NCBI GenBank assembly: GCA_016177705.1
Contig: JACOUT010000018.1
Location: 1-64,000 of the forward strand
Length of the DNA stretch: 64,000 bases
Direction: 5' to 3'
Source: Deltaproteobacteria bacterium
GTDB lineage: Bacteria; Myxococcota; UBA727; VGSZ01
Shown here: in pieces, positions 56,663 through 64,000 of the stretch
Numbering within the stretch: position 1 is the first letter of the stretch
Layout of the letters: each line of letters begins with the position of its first letter
The notes under the pieces: model-generated
Seen by the model: only the letters and a program-made list of their open reading frames with translations
Databases searched by the model: none
What the model was told of the DNA's origin: nothing
Program-made: the position numbers and the translations under genes

Positions 56663-58336
56663 ATGAGTGAGGCGCCGGCCGACGCGCAAGACCGCGGGCG
56701 CGCGCTCGAGCGCGCCGGCGACCTCGAGGGTGCGTTCTCGCTCTACACCTCGGCCGGCCTGCTCGACGACGCCGTTCGAATGCTGCTCGATCGCGGCCGT
56801 TTCACCGACGCCGCCGACGTCATCCTGTCGTTCGTCACCACGCGCCCGCGGCCGCTCGGCGAGGCCGACCGTGCGTGGGCCTTGCGGTGTGCCGAGCTGT
56901 TCGAGCAGGGCGGCGCCGTACTGCGTGCGGTCGACGTGCTCGCGTGGGTCGGCGCTGCCGCCGAAGGCGAGGCGGTGGCGAAACGCCTGCTCGAAGCCGG
57001 TCAGAGCTTCGCCGCCGGCTCGTGTCTGGTGCGCGTCGGCGACCCCTCGCGTGGCATCGAGCTGGTGGTGGCCTCGGTGCCGCGGGGCGGTCAGCGCTAC
57101 GGCGCCGCCTGCGTGGAGGTCGCACGCGGCCTGTCGCGCAGCGCCGCAATGACCATGGACGTCGACCGCTGGCTGGCCGACTTCATTCGTCGCGGTCCCG
57201 ACGACGAGGAGGAGGCCGAGGCGCTCTACGCCATCGCCGCAGCCTTTGCGCGTGAGGGCCTGCCTGAGAACGCCGTCGAGTGCTTGCGCAACCTCGAGGC
57301 ACGCCGGCCGGGATTCCGCGACGCCGCCGCCCAGGCAGCGCGCCTGGAGGCGGGCGTGCGCGGCGCCGTGCAGGACTTCGCGCGCGTGCTCGACGAGGAC
57401 GCGCGCTTTCTCGGCGTCCAACCGCCGGCGTCTGGCCGGCCGGCGCCGATCGGCTCGCCGACGCTGATCACGCGTGATCCCGCCACGGAGGCGGCAACCG
57501 CCATGGCGGAGTCGTTCGCGCCCGGTGTGGTGCTGGCCAAGCGCTACCGCCTCGAGGAGCTGATCGGTCGCGGCGGCATGTCGCTCGTCTACCGCGCCAC
57601 CGATCTCGAGCTGCAGGACTCGGTGGCGCTCAAGATCTTCACCCAACCGACCAACGAGGACGCGCTGGCGCGCTTCAAGCAGGAAGTGCTGCTCGCGCGC
57701 CAGCTCATCCATCGGCACGTCGTGCGCGTGTACGACCTCGGCACGGCGCTCGGCGCGCGTTTCCTCACCATGGAGCTGTTGCTCGGCGAGGACATGCACA
57801 CCAAGCTGACGCACGGCCTGTCGCTGCGCGACGGCATCGACTACCTGATCCAGGCCTGTGCCGGTCTCGAAGCCGCGCACCAGGTGGGCGTCATCCACCG
57901 TGACGTCAAGCCGGAGAACCTGTTCATCACCCGTGAGAACGTCCTCAAGGTGACCGACTTCGGTATCGCCAAGGCAACCTTCCAAAAGGGCCTGACGGTC
58001 GCAGGCATGGTCGTCGGCACCCCCGAGTACATGGCGCCGGAGCAGGCGCATGGCCACATGGAGGTGACGCCGCGCGCCGACCTCTACTCCATCGGCGTCA
58101 TCCTCTACTTCCTGTGCACCCGCACGCTTCCCTTCCGTCACAGCGAGCTGGTGCCGCTGTTGATGATGCACGTAAACGACCCACCCGAGGCGCCCCGTTT
58201 GCGAAACCCGGCGCTGCACGCCGACGTCGAGCAGCTCGTCCTCGAGTTGCTGGCCAAGGACCCGGCTGCCCGTCCTGCGTCGGCGCGCGCGCTCGGCGAG
58301 CGCCTGATCGAGCTGCGCCTGCGAGGTGTCGTGTGA
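56663..58336 (+). CDS. Ser/Thr kinase with N-terminal helical-repeat domain
   Basis: A 557-residue cytoplasmic protein. Residues 1-250 are TPR/helical-repeat sequence (RALERAGDLEGAFSLYTSAG, then AAAFAREGLPENAVECLRN). Residues 290-550 are a full Hanks kinase: LIGRGGMSLVYRA, VALKIF, HRDVKPENL, TDFG, GTPEYMAPEQA. Starts three bases after pilT, so it is translated from the same message. ATG 56663. Its stop overlaps the next gene as GTGA. The position directly after two PilT-type ATPase genes suggests that it phosphorylates or senses the retraction machine, an inference from context. No membrane segment is seen, but the small protein that follows could anchor it. Confidence 0.92.
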   Translation: MSEAPADAQDRGRALERAGDLEGAFSLYTSAGLLDDAVRMLLDRGRFTDAADVILSFVTTRPRPLGEADRAWALRCAELFEQGGAVLRAVDVLAWVGAAAEGEAVAKRLLEAGQSFAAGSCLVRVGDPSRGIELVVASVPRGGQRYGAACVEVARGLSRSAAMTMDVDRWLADFIRRGPDDEEEAEALYAIAAAFAREGLPENAVECLRNLEARRPGFRDAAAQAARLEAGVRGAVQDFARVLDEDARFLGVQPPASGRPAPIGSPTLITRDPATEAATAMAESFAPGVVLAKRYRLEELIGRGGMSLVYRATDLELQDSVALKIFTQPTNEDALARFKQEVLLARQLIHRHVVRVYDLGTALGARFLTMELLLGEDMHTKLTHGLSLRDGIDYLIQACAGLEAAHQVGVIHRDVKPENLFITRENVLKVTDFGIAKATFQKGLTVAGMVVGTPEYMAPEQAHGHMEVTPRADLYSIGVILYFLCTRTLPFRHSELVPLLMMHVNDPPEAPRLRNPALHADVEQLVLELLAKDPAARPASARALGERLIELRLRGVV

Positions 58337-58617
58337 CGGCGGCGATCATCATCCTCGCGGTCTTTTCGGTACCGTTGACGGCCATCGTCTCTTCCGCGTG
58401 GCTCAAGGCCAAGAGGCTCGATGCCGAGCGCAAGCCCGCGCCCGAGGTCGAGAAGCGCCTGGCCCTGCTCGAGGCGAAGAACGCGGAGCTGCGCGAGCGC
58501 GTGGAAACGCTCGAGACTATCGCGACCGGCATGGACGCCCGCCAGCTCGGCGCGGAAGGCGCGCAGGAGCTGAAGGAGCTGGAGCAGCGCCTGCAGACCG
58601 TGACCAAGAAGGCGTAG
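58333..58617 (+). CDS. Small membrane protein with coiled coil
   Basis: A 94-residue protein: one membrane helix at residues 4-24 (IIILAVFSVPLTAIVSSAW), then a highly charged heptad-like coiled coil to the end (EVEKRLALLEAKNAELRERV, EQRLQTVTKKA). GTG 58333 overlaps the kinase stop (GTGA), with no other start near. The layout resembles PspB-type proteins, but no family is recognised. Being the last gene of the HEAT-PilT/PilT/kinase set, it may tether that set to the membrane. It is convergent with argH, with three bases between. Confidence 0.75.
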   Translation: MTAAIIILAVFSVPLTAIVSSAWLKAKRLDAERKPAPEVEKRLALLEAKNAELRERVETLETIATGMDARQLGAEGAQELKELEQRLQTVTKKA

Positions 58618-58620
58618 CGG

Positions 58621-59922
58621 TCAAGCCTTGAGCGATCGCAGCCGCTCCTCGAGCCGCTCGATCGCCAGGTTGCCGGCAGCGCCAAGCGACCGCCTGGCGC
58701 GCAAGCTCTCCTCCGGCGTGCGCTCGCTGAGCGTCGGCATCTCGGCTGCCGCCCGGCGATAGGCCTCGCGGAACGGCACGCCCTCACGCACCAGCTCGAG
58801 CGCGCGATCGGTCGCGTACATGTCGGGCGTGATGGCGGCGCGCAGCGCGGCCTCGTCGAACGTGAGCGCGTCCACCAGCGCGGGCACCAGCTCGAGGCCG
58901 GCGAGGCCACGGGCGAAGGCGCGCAACAGCGGCGCCTTGGTGGCCTGCAGGTCGCGGTGGTAGCCGGACGGCAGCGCGAGCACGCCCGCGATCTCCGTCA
59001 TGGCGCCCTCGACCGTGGGGGCGAGCGTGCGCAACAGCTCGACGACGTCCGGGTTGCGCTTGTTGGGCATGAGCGAGCTGCCGGTGGTGAAGGCGTCAGG
59101 CAGCCGCACGAAGCGGGCTTCCTGGGAGGCGAACAGCGACAGATCCCAGGCGAGGCGCCGCACGTCGAGGGTCGCGACGTGCAGCGCCTGCAGCGCCAGC
59201 AGGTCGAGCTTGCCGCGGCCGCTCTGCGCGGCGTGCACGTTGAGCGCGAGGCGAACGAAGCCGAGCTCGGCGGCCTCGCCGTCGCGATCGAGCTCGACGC
59301 TGGTGCCGAAGCCCGCGCCGGTGCCGAGCGGACAGGCGTCGACCAGATCGAGGGCGGCGCGCGCCGCATAGGCGTCGTCGAGAAAGCCCTCGGCGTGGCC
59401 GGCGAGGAAGGCCCCAAGGGACGTCGGCATGGCGCGCTGCAGGTGCGTCCAGCCGGGCATCGGCACCGCCGCCGACGCCTTGGCGCGGGTGAGCAGGCGC
59501 TCGCAGGACGTCGTGCACGCCGCGGTCAGGCGCTCGAGCTGCGCGCGCACGTACAGGCGCAGCGCGGTGAGCACCTGGTCGTTCCTGCTCCTGGCCGTGT
59601 GGACCTTCTTGCCCACCTCGCCGAGGCGCTCCGTCAGACGCGCTTCGATGGCCGAGTGGCAGTCCTCGAAGCGCTCGTCGAGGGTGAAGCGCCCCTCCAT
59701 GAAGTCGCGGCCGAGCGCGACCAGCTCGCCGGCGAGCGCGTCGCGCTCGGCGACCGAGAGGATGCCGGCGCGGTACAACGCGTTCACATGGGCGATGCTG
59801 CCCTTGACGTCGTGCACCAACAGCTCTCGATCGAGCACCACGTCGTCGGCCGCGCAGAAGCGCTGTACCGCGGCGTCCAGCTCCACCCTGCCCTTGGCCC
59901 ACAGGGGGCTCGCACCGCTCAT
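58621..59922 (-). CDS. argH: Argininosuccinate lyase
   Basis: A 433-residue ArgH, last step of arginine synthesis (argininosuccinate to arginine and fumarate). Seen: DCHSAIEARLTE, GKKVHTARSRNDQV, PGWTHLQRAMPTSLG with the catalytic His, GSSLMPNKRNPD (family signature with the catalytic Ser loop) and GYHRDLQATK. ATG 59922 overlaps the argC stop as ATGA. It is the last gene of the operon. The shape is the common fumarase/aspartase-fold tetramer and the length is a little below the usual 460. Confidence 0.97.
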   Translation of the reverse strand: MSGASPLWAKGRVELDAAVQRFCAADDVVLDRELLVHDVKGSIAHVNALYRAGILSVAERDALAGELVALGRDFMEGRFTLDERFEDCHSAIEARLTERLGEVGKKVHTARSRNDQVLTALRLYVRAQLERLTAACTTSCERLLTRAKASAAVPMPGWTHLQRAMPTSLGAFLAGHAEGFLDDAYAARAALDLVDACPLGTGAGFGTSVELDRDGEAAELGFVRLALNVHAAQSGRGKLDLLALQALHVATLDVRRLAWDLSLFASQEARFVRLPDAFTTGSSLMPNKRNPDVVELLRTLAPTVEGAMTEIAGVLALPSGYHRDLQATKAPLLRAFARGLAGLELVPALVDALTFDEAALRAAITPDMYATDRALELVREGVPFREAYRRAAAEMPTLSERTPEESLRARRSLGAAGNLAIERLEERLRSLKA

Positions 59923-60839
59923 GTGGGGATCCCTTCAAGCTCACCGTGGCCGAGCGCCAGGTTCAGGTTCTGCACCGCTTGCGTGGCGGCGCCCTTCAGC
60001 AGGTTGTCGAGCGCCGCCACCACCACGGCGCGCGTGCGCGCCTCGTCGACCGCGAAGCCGCCGATCAAGACCCGCGGCGTGCCGCGCGCGCCCTTCACCT
60101 CGGGCGGCTCGCTCGACACCACCACCAGGGTCTCACCCGCGTAGCGAGCGCGGGCGCGCGCCAAGAGCGCCCGCGCATCGATGCCGCCGGAACGTGCGGC
60201 AGCCGACAGCGGCAGGTTGAGCGTCAGCGAGATGCCGGCCCAAAACGGCGCCACGTGCGGCAGAAACGCGACGGGCCGGCCCAGGTGGCGGCCGATCTCG
60301 CGCTCGTGGGTGTGGTCGACGAGCGTGTAGGGCAAGAGGTTGTCGGCCAGCCGCGCGGGATCGTTCTTGGGGCTCGGCGTGCTGCCGGCGCCCGAGTAGC
60401 CCGAGACGCCGAACACGGCGGGCACGCCCTCGATCAGGTCGAGGAACGGCGTCAGCGCCAGCTGCGCGCCGGTCGCGTAACACCCAGGGTTGGCGATGCG
60501 CCGGGCGCCGCGCAGGCGCTCGCGGTGCAGCTCGGGCAGGCCGTAGGCCCAGGCGTCGGTGAAGCGGTGATCGCTCGAGAGGTCGATGATGGCGACGTCG
60601 CCGCCGCGCGGGCTCGCGTCGATGGCGCGCACCCAGGCCTCGCTCTCGCCGTTCGGGGTCGCGAGCAGGAGCGCGTCCAGGCCGGCCGCGGCCGCCTGCT
60701 CGGGGGTGAGCGGGCGCTCGCTCGAGGCCGCGAAGGCGAGCTCCACCCGCGGGTGCGCCTCCAGCAGGCGCACCAGCTCGCGTCCCACCACGCCACGGCC
60801 ACCGACCACGCCCACCCTGGCGCGCGCCGCCTCGCTCAC
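59919..60839 (-). CDS. argC: N-acetyl-gamma-glutamyl-phosphate reductase
   Basis: A 306-residue ArgC, third step of arginine synthesis, NADPH-dependent reduction of acetylglutamyl phosphate. Seen: NADPH-binding VGVVGGRGVVGRELVRLL, DLSSDHRF, IANPGCYATGAQLAL with the catalytic Cys, SGYSGAGS, and HVAPFWAGI. GTG 60839 overlaps the stop of the NAGS/K gene as GTGA; the open frame upstream of it lies inside that gene. The length matches the shorter ArgC type. Confidence 0.96.
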   Translation of the reverse strand: MSEAARARVGVVGGRGVVGRELVRLLEAHPRVELAFAASSERPLTPEQAAAAGLDALLLATPNGESEAWVRAIDASPRGGDVAIIDLSSDHRFTDAWAYGLPELHRERLRGARRIANPGCYATGAQLALTPFLDLIEGVPAVFGVSGYSGAGSTPSPKNDPARLADNLLPYTLVDHTHEREIGRHLGRPVAFLPHVAPFWAGISLTLNLPLSAAARSGGIDARALLARARARYAGETLVVVSSEPPEVKGARGTPRVLIGGFAVDEARTRAVVVAALDNLLKGAATQAVQNLNLALGHGELEGIPT

Positions 60840-62164
60840 GACGACGCCTCGGGCTTGGCCTTGAGGCTCGCCGGCATGTCGAGCGCGCTCTGCACGCAGC
60901 GCTCGATCTCCTCGAAGTCGGTGAGGCCGTACCAGAACACGATCCACCGCTCCGATCGGTAGCTGCCGGTCGAGCGCGCGAAGTACCAGGGGTTGACCTC
61001 GTTGTCGACGCGCGCGCGCCAGAAGAACTTGTCGTTCTCGGCGACCAGCCGCTGCCAGAGCGAGGCGCCAATGCCGTCGCCCTGCGCGTCCGTGGTGACC
61101 GCGAACTTGTCGAGGTAGGGCACGCCCTGCTCGAGCGTCAGGATGGCGGTGGCCCGGTAGGAGTCGGCCAGGTAGATGCGGAAGAACTTCTTCTTCTCGA
61201 AGTAGTCGAGGAACAGCTTCTTACCGAAGCTGTCCTCGAGCAGGCCGCGCAGCCGCTCGACATCGACGCCCTCGAGTGTCTCGAAGCATCGGATGCGTTC
61301 GCCGAGGCGGATGAGCGTGCCGGCGCCCTTGTGGGTGAACAGCTCGCGCGCCAGGTTCTCGGGCGATGCCACCGCCACCGACGACGAGCGCGGCAGCACC
61401 TCGAGCATGGCCTTGGCCTCCTCGAGCTTCTTCTTCATGCCGGCGGAGAGCCAGGGTGCCGCCATCAGCTCGTCGTAGTCCTCCGCCAGGTTGACTGCCG
61501 AGCGGATCTGCCCGTGCTCGTCGCGCAGGCCATCGTGCGGCGACAGGAACACGACCTTGAAGGGCTGCAGCGCCTTGGCCAGCTCGCGGGCGGCCTCGTC
61601 GGCGTTGACCGCCAGCGTCTGCCCCGTGCTGGTCTCCGCCAGGCTCGCGATCACCGGGATCTGCTCGCCGCGCACGCTCGAGTCGATGAGGTCGAGGTGC
61701 ACCTTGGTGACCCGGCCGACGAAGCCGACGCGTCGCCGGTCGATCAGCTCAGCCTCGAACACCCCCGTCGGCACCGGCCGCGCGTCGACCTCGAGCGACT
61801 CGAGCGCGTCGACGATGCGCAGGTTCTCCCGCTGGTACACCTTGCGGGCGATCTCGATGCCCCGGTCGGTCACGCGCCGCTCGCCGTCGTCCGTGTTGCG
61901 CGACACGCCCGCCTCCTCGAGCGCGGCCGTGAGCTGCGGGCCGGCGCCGTGCAGCACCACCGGTGTCAGGCCCACGCGGTCGAGGAAGGCGATGGAGGAG
62001 GCGAGCGCGTCGAGCTCGTCCCTCACCACGCCGCCCGAGACCTTGATGACCGCGAAGCGCCGGCCGTCCACCTCGGCGAAGAGCTTGAGGTACTGATCGA
62101 CCTCCTTCTTGCTGCCGAGGTTGCGCAGCAGCTTGACGATCAGATCTTCGGCGCGATCGCTCAC
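60836..62164 (-). CDS. argB: Bifunctional N-acetylglutamate synthase/kinase
   Basis: A 442-residue fusion of an amino-acid kinase domain (residues 1-285; KVSGGVVRDELDAL, HGAGPQLTAALEE, VNADEAARELA, FLSPHDGLRDE) and a C-terminal GNAT of the vertebrate-NAGS type (residues 290-442; LADSYRATAILT, KFAVTTDAQGDGIGASLW, EVNPWYFARSTG, FWYGL). Such fused NAGS/K proteins in Xanthomonas catalyse both acetylation of glutamate and its phosphorylation, and are feedback controlled by arginine. GTG 62164 overlaps the argE stop. No separate argA is needed. Confidence 0.93.
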   Translation of the reverse strand: MSDRAEDLIVKLLRNLGSKKEVDQYLKLFAEVDGRRFAVIKVSGGVVRDELDALASSIAFLDRVGLTPVVLHGAGPQLTAALEEAGVSRNTDDGERRVTDRGIEIARKVYQRENLRIVDALESLEVDARPVPTGVFEAELIDRRRVGFVGRVTKVHLDLIDSSVRGEQIPVIASLAETSTGQTLAVNADEAARELAKALQPFKVVFLSPHDGLRDEHGQIRSAVNLAEDYDELMAAPWLSAGMKKKLEEAKAMLEVLPRSSSVAVASPENLARELFTHKGAGTLIRLGERIRCFETLEGVDVERLRGLLEDSFGKKLFLDYFEKKKFFRIYLADSYRATAILTLEQGVPYLDKFAVTTDAQGDGIGASLWQRLVAENDKFFWRARVDNEVNPWYFARSTGSYRSERWIVFWYGLTDFEEIERCVQSALDMPASLKAKPEASS

Positions 62165-63306
62165 GGCATGCCTCCCGCTGGCTCCGGGCTCAGCAGACGA
62201 GCATACGCGCGCGTCGCCTCCTCGAGCTGCGCCAGCGCCACCCACTCGCCGGCGGCGTGCGCCTGCGCGATGTCGCCGGGGCCGAACACGAAGGCGCGCG
62301 CGCCGCCCTCCGAGAACAGCGCCGCCTCGGTGAAGAAGTCGACGGGGTCGCCGAGCGCCAGGCCGAGCGACGCCACCAGCCGCTCCGCGTCGTCGGAGCG
62401 GCGGCCCGGCGCCGGCAGCGGCGGCGCCACGTAACCCGTGATCCACTCGACGCGATCGCGGTCCGGCGCCAGCGCGCACAGCTCCTCGACCACGCTCGCC
62501 GAGTCGATGCCGAAGGGCGGGCGCACCCCGAAGCGCAGCTGGCAGCTCGCCGCCACCATGTTCGACTTGATGCCCCCCTCGATGGTGCCGAGGTTGAAGC
62601 GCAGCTCCGGCCGACCAGCCGCCAGCTCGAGCGCGCGGTGCGCCCAACGCACGGCCTGGTGGTTGGCGCTGTCGGCGAGCGCGTGAGGTCGCGAGGCGTG
62701 CCCGCCAAAGCCGCGAAAGACGCCGACACCGGTGCCGATCCCCCGGTGGACGCACACGGCCTTGCAGGCGGTGGGCTCGGCCACCATGACGTCGAGGCTG
62801 GCGGTGGGGTGCTCAGCGACGAACGTGCGCACGCATCTGGACGATCCCGCTTCTTCGTCCGAGGTGAGCAGCAGCGCCGCCGGACCGCTCGTCTCCTCGG
62901 CGGCCCGCAAGTAGCACGCGAGCGCACCCTTGATGTCGCAGGCGCCGAGGCCCACCGCGCGCGCGTCGGCGCGCGGCGTCGTGAGGTCGCCCGGGTCGAA
63001 GCGCCGGGGCGCCGCGTTCGAGCCGTCGTGCAGCGCCAGCTCGAAGGGGTTGGTCTGCCACCCGTCGTCGAGCGGCACGGTGTCGACGTGCACGTTGACG
63101 AGCGGTCGTCCGTGCGCGGCGCCCCGCTCGAGCAAGAGCCACCGACACCCCTCGCCAAGGTCGCGGTCTTCGACGACGGCGTAGCCATGCGCGCCGAGCG
63201 CCCCGCGCGCGTAGTCGTAGAGGGCCGCGACCCCAGCCGGGTCGCGCGGCGGGTTGCGCGTGTCGCAGCCGACCAGGCGCGCGAGGTGCTCGAGCGTGCG
63301 CTTCAC
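62161..63306 (-). CDS. argE: M20-family deacetylase (acetylornithine/acetylcitrulline)
   Basis: A 381-residue M20 peptidase-fold amidase, Zn enzyme of arginine synthesis. Metal and catalytic motifs: HVDTVP, GACDIKGALACYL (Asp ligand), SDEEAG (Glu pair), EPTACKAVC and GHASRPHALAD. GTG 63306 overlaps the argG stop (GTGA). It sits between argG and the NAGS/K gene. In Xanthomonas the enzyme at this place acts on N-acetylcitrulline rather than N-acetylornithine, and the order suggests the same here, but the substrate cannot be told from the motifs. Confidence 0.88.
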   Translation of the reverse strand: MKRTLEHLARLVGCDTRNPPRDPAGVAALYDYARGALGAHGYAVVEDRDLGEGCRWLLLERGAAHGRPLVNVHVDTVPLDDGWQTNPFELALHDGSNAAPRRFDPGDLTTPRADARAVGLGACDIKGALACYLRAAEETSGPAALLLTSDEEAGSSRCVRTFVAEHPTASLDVMVAEPTACKAVCVHRGIGTGVGVFRGFGGHASRPHALADSANHQAVRWAHRALELAAGRPELRFNLGTIEGGIKSNMVAASCQLRFGVRPPFGIDSASVVEELCALAPDRDRVEWITGYVAPPLPAPGRRSDDAERLVASLGLALGDPVDFFTEAALFSEGGARAFVFGPGDIAQAHAAGEWVALAQLEEATRAYARLLSPEPAGGMP

Positions 63307-64000
63307 TTCGTGCGCGGCTTCTGGTTGATGCGCGACGACAGCGTCGACGACATGCCGTAGAGCAGGATGAAGCCCTCCGCCTCGGCGGCGCCCCAGTCGG
63401 CCGACTGCGCGTACACCGCGCCCTTCTTCCTCAGGATGTGCTCGCTCTTCACCTCCACCGGCAGCGCCTGGCCGCCCCAGGTCTCGAGCGTGACGTCGCC
63501 GGTGACGAAGGCCTGGCTCTCGTCGAGGTAGGCCTCGAGATCGTCCTTGAGCGGCTCGTAGAAGAAGCCCTTGTAAACCAGCTCCACCCACTTCTTGGCC
63601 ACCAGGGGCTTGAAGGCGTTCTGCTGCGCGGACAGCACGCTCTCCTCGAGCGCGCGGTGCGCGGTGATGAGGCCCGACAGACCCGGACACTCGAAGACGA
63701 TGCGGCCCTTGAGCCCGATGGTGGTGTCGCCGGTGTAGATGCCGCGGCCTACGCCGTAGGCGCCGAGCTTGGCGTTCAGCGCCTTGAGGATCTCGGGACC
63801 GGCCATCTTCTTGCCGTCGAGGCTGACCGCCGCGCCGCGCACGAAGCCGATGGTGACGCGCAGCGGCGTCTTCGGCCACGCCCGCGGGTGCGCGCACACC
63901 GTGTAGGTCTCATCGCCAGGGGCGAGCCACTCGTCGACCTCCGAGCCCGACGAGGTGGTGCCGAGCACGTTGGCGTTGATGCTGTACTTGCCGCTCTTGC
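63303..64000 (-). CDS. argG: Argininosuccinate synthase, N-terminal part outside window
   Basis: The C-terminal 232 codons of an ArgG, running off the right edge, that joins citrulline and aspartate with ATP. Seen: KYSINANVLGTTSSGSEV, FVRGAAVSLDGKKM, GVGRGIYTGDTTIGLKGRIVFECPG and YGMSSTLSSRINQ. First complete information on the start is beyond 64000. Its stop overlaps the argE start. A transcarbamylase gene, normally upstream of argG in this type of cluster, would lie just outside the window. Confidence 0.93.
   Translation of the reverse strand, partial: KSGKYSINANVLGTTSSGSEVDEWLAPGDETYTVCAHPRAWPKTPLRVTIGFVRGAAVSLDGKKMAGPEILKALNAKLGAYGVGRGIYTGDTTIGLKGRIVFECPGLSGLITAHRALEESVLSAQQNAFKPLVAKKWVELVYKGFFYEPLKDDLEAYLDESQAFVTGDVTLETWGGQALPVEVKSEHILRKKGAVYAQSADWGAAEAEGFILLYGMSSTLSSRINQKPRTK

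Noticed and set aside
60839..60947. Longer argC start inside the NAGS/K gene
   Set aside because: The extra residues do not match ArgC, and GTG 60839 overlaps the upstream stop in the same manner as the other genes of the operon.

Overview
The window is very GC-rich (roughly 70% by eye) and densely coded on both strands. It looks like a chromosomal segment of a myxobacterium-like delta-proteobacterium (Myxococcota). The grounds are: four eukaryote-type Ser/Thr kinases with HEAT/TPR/PEGA/ATPase attachments in 64 kb; large Cys-rich lipoproteins with Gly-Glu linkers; two type IV pilins with sigma54-type promoters next to an ABC transporter arranged like Myxococcus pilGHI; and frequent GTG/TTG starts with 4-nt stop/start overlaps. 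No species name can be read from the sequence.

Layout. 1-4112: a partial Ser/Thr kinase (minus) and a membrane-anchored TPR protein. 4113-5767: a poorly coding stretch with a long inverted repeat and one DUF4279-like gene. 5768-16211: ettA, an arginase/agmatinase-family hydrolase, a small ferritin-like protein, a kinase-ATPase-TPR giant, an Imm51-like protein with a Lys-Pro tail, a MarR regulator and a divergent arginine succinyltransferase. 16219-22348: a palindromic element, panB-smpB-lipoprotein, an outer-membrane protein, and a GST/aldo-keto reductase/CPBP protease operon. 22463-26062: the pilin and ABC transporter locus. 26085-33624: an aminopropyltransferase-like membrane fusion and a 1,456-residue TSP3/VWA/Cys-rich lipoprotein. 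33713-43030: RNA pseudouridine synthase, nth, small Zn-ribbon protein, a His-rich protein, and a kinase/lipoprotein/FadL-like operon. 43064-48407: two tandem paralogous lipoproteins with structured 5' leaders. 48462-52908: mfd, a small protein and tRNA-Gln. 53021-58617: a four-gene set with a HEAT-PilT fusion, PilT, a TPR-type kinase and a small membrane coiled-coil protein. 58621-64000: an arginine operon argG-argE-argB(NAGS/K)-argC-argH.

How they fit together. The arginine genes have the order known from Xanthomonas, where a fused N-acetylglutamate synthase/kinase goes with an acetylated-ornithine transcarbamylase route. An arginase-like enzyme and AstA elsewhere in the window could consume arginine. 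The pilin locus and the PilT cluster together suggest a regulated twitching or gliding apparatus, with a kinase translated directly after PilT. The points most worth testing are the HEAT-PilT fusion whose His box carries Asn, the sigma54 signals with a terminator between pilin and transporter, the structured leaders of the lipoprotein paralogs, a lipoprotein that seems to start at CTG, and two palindromic intergenic elements. Everything here is by-eye reading; no database search was run.
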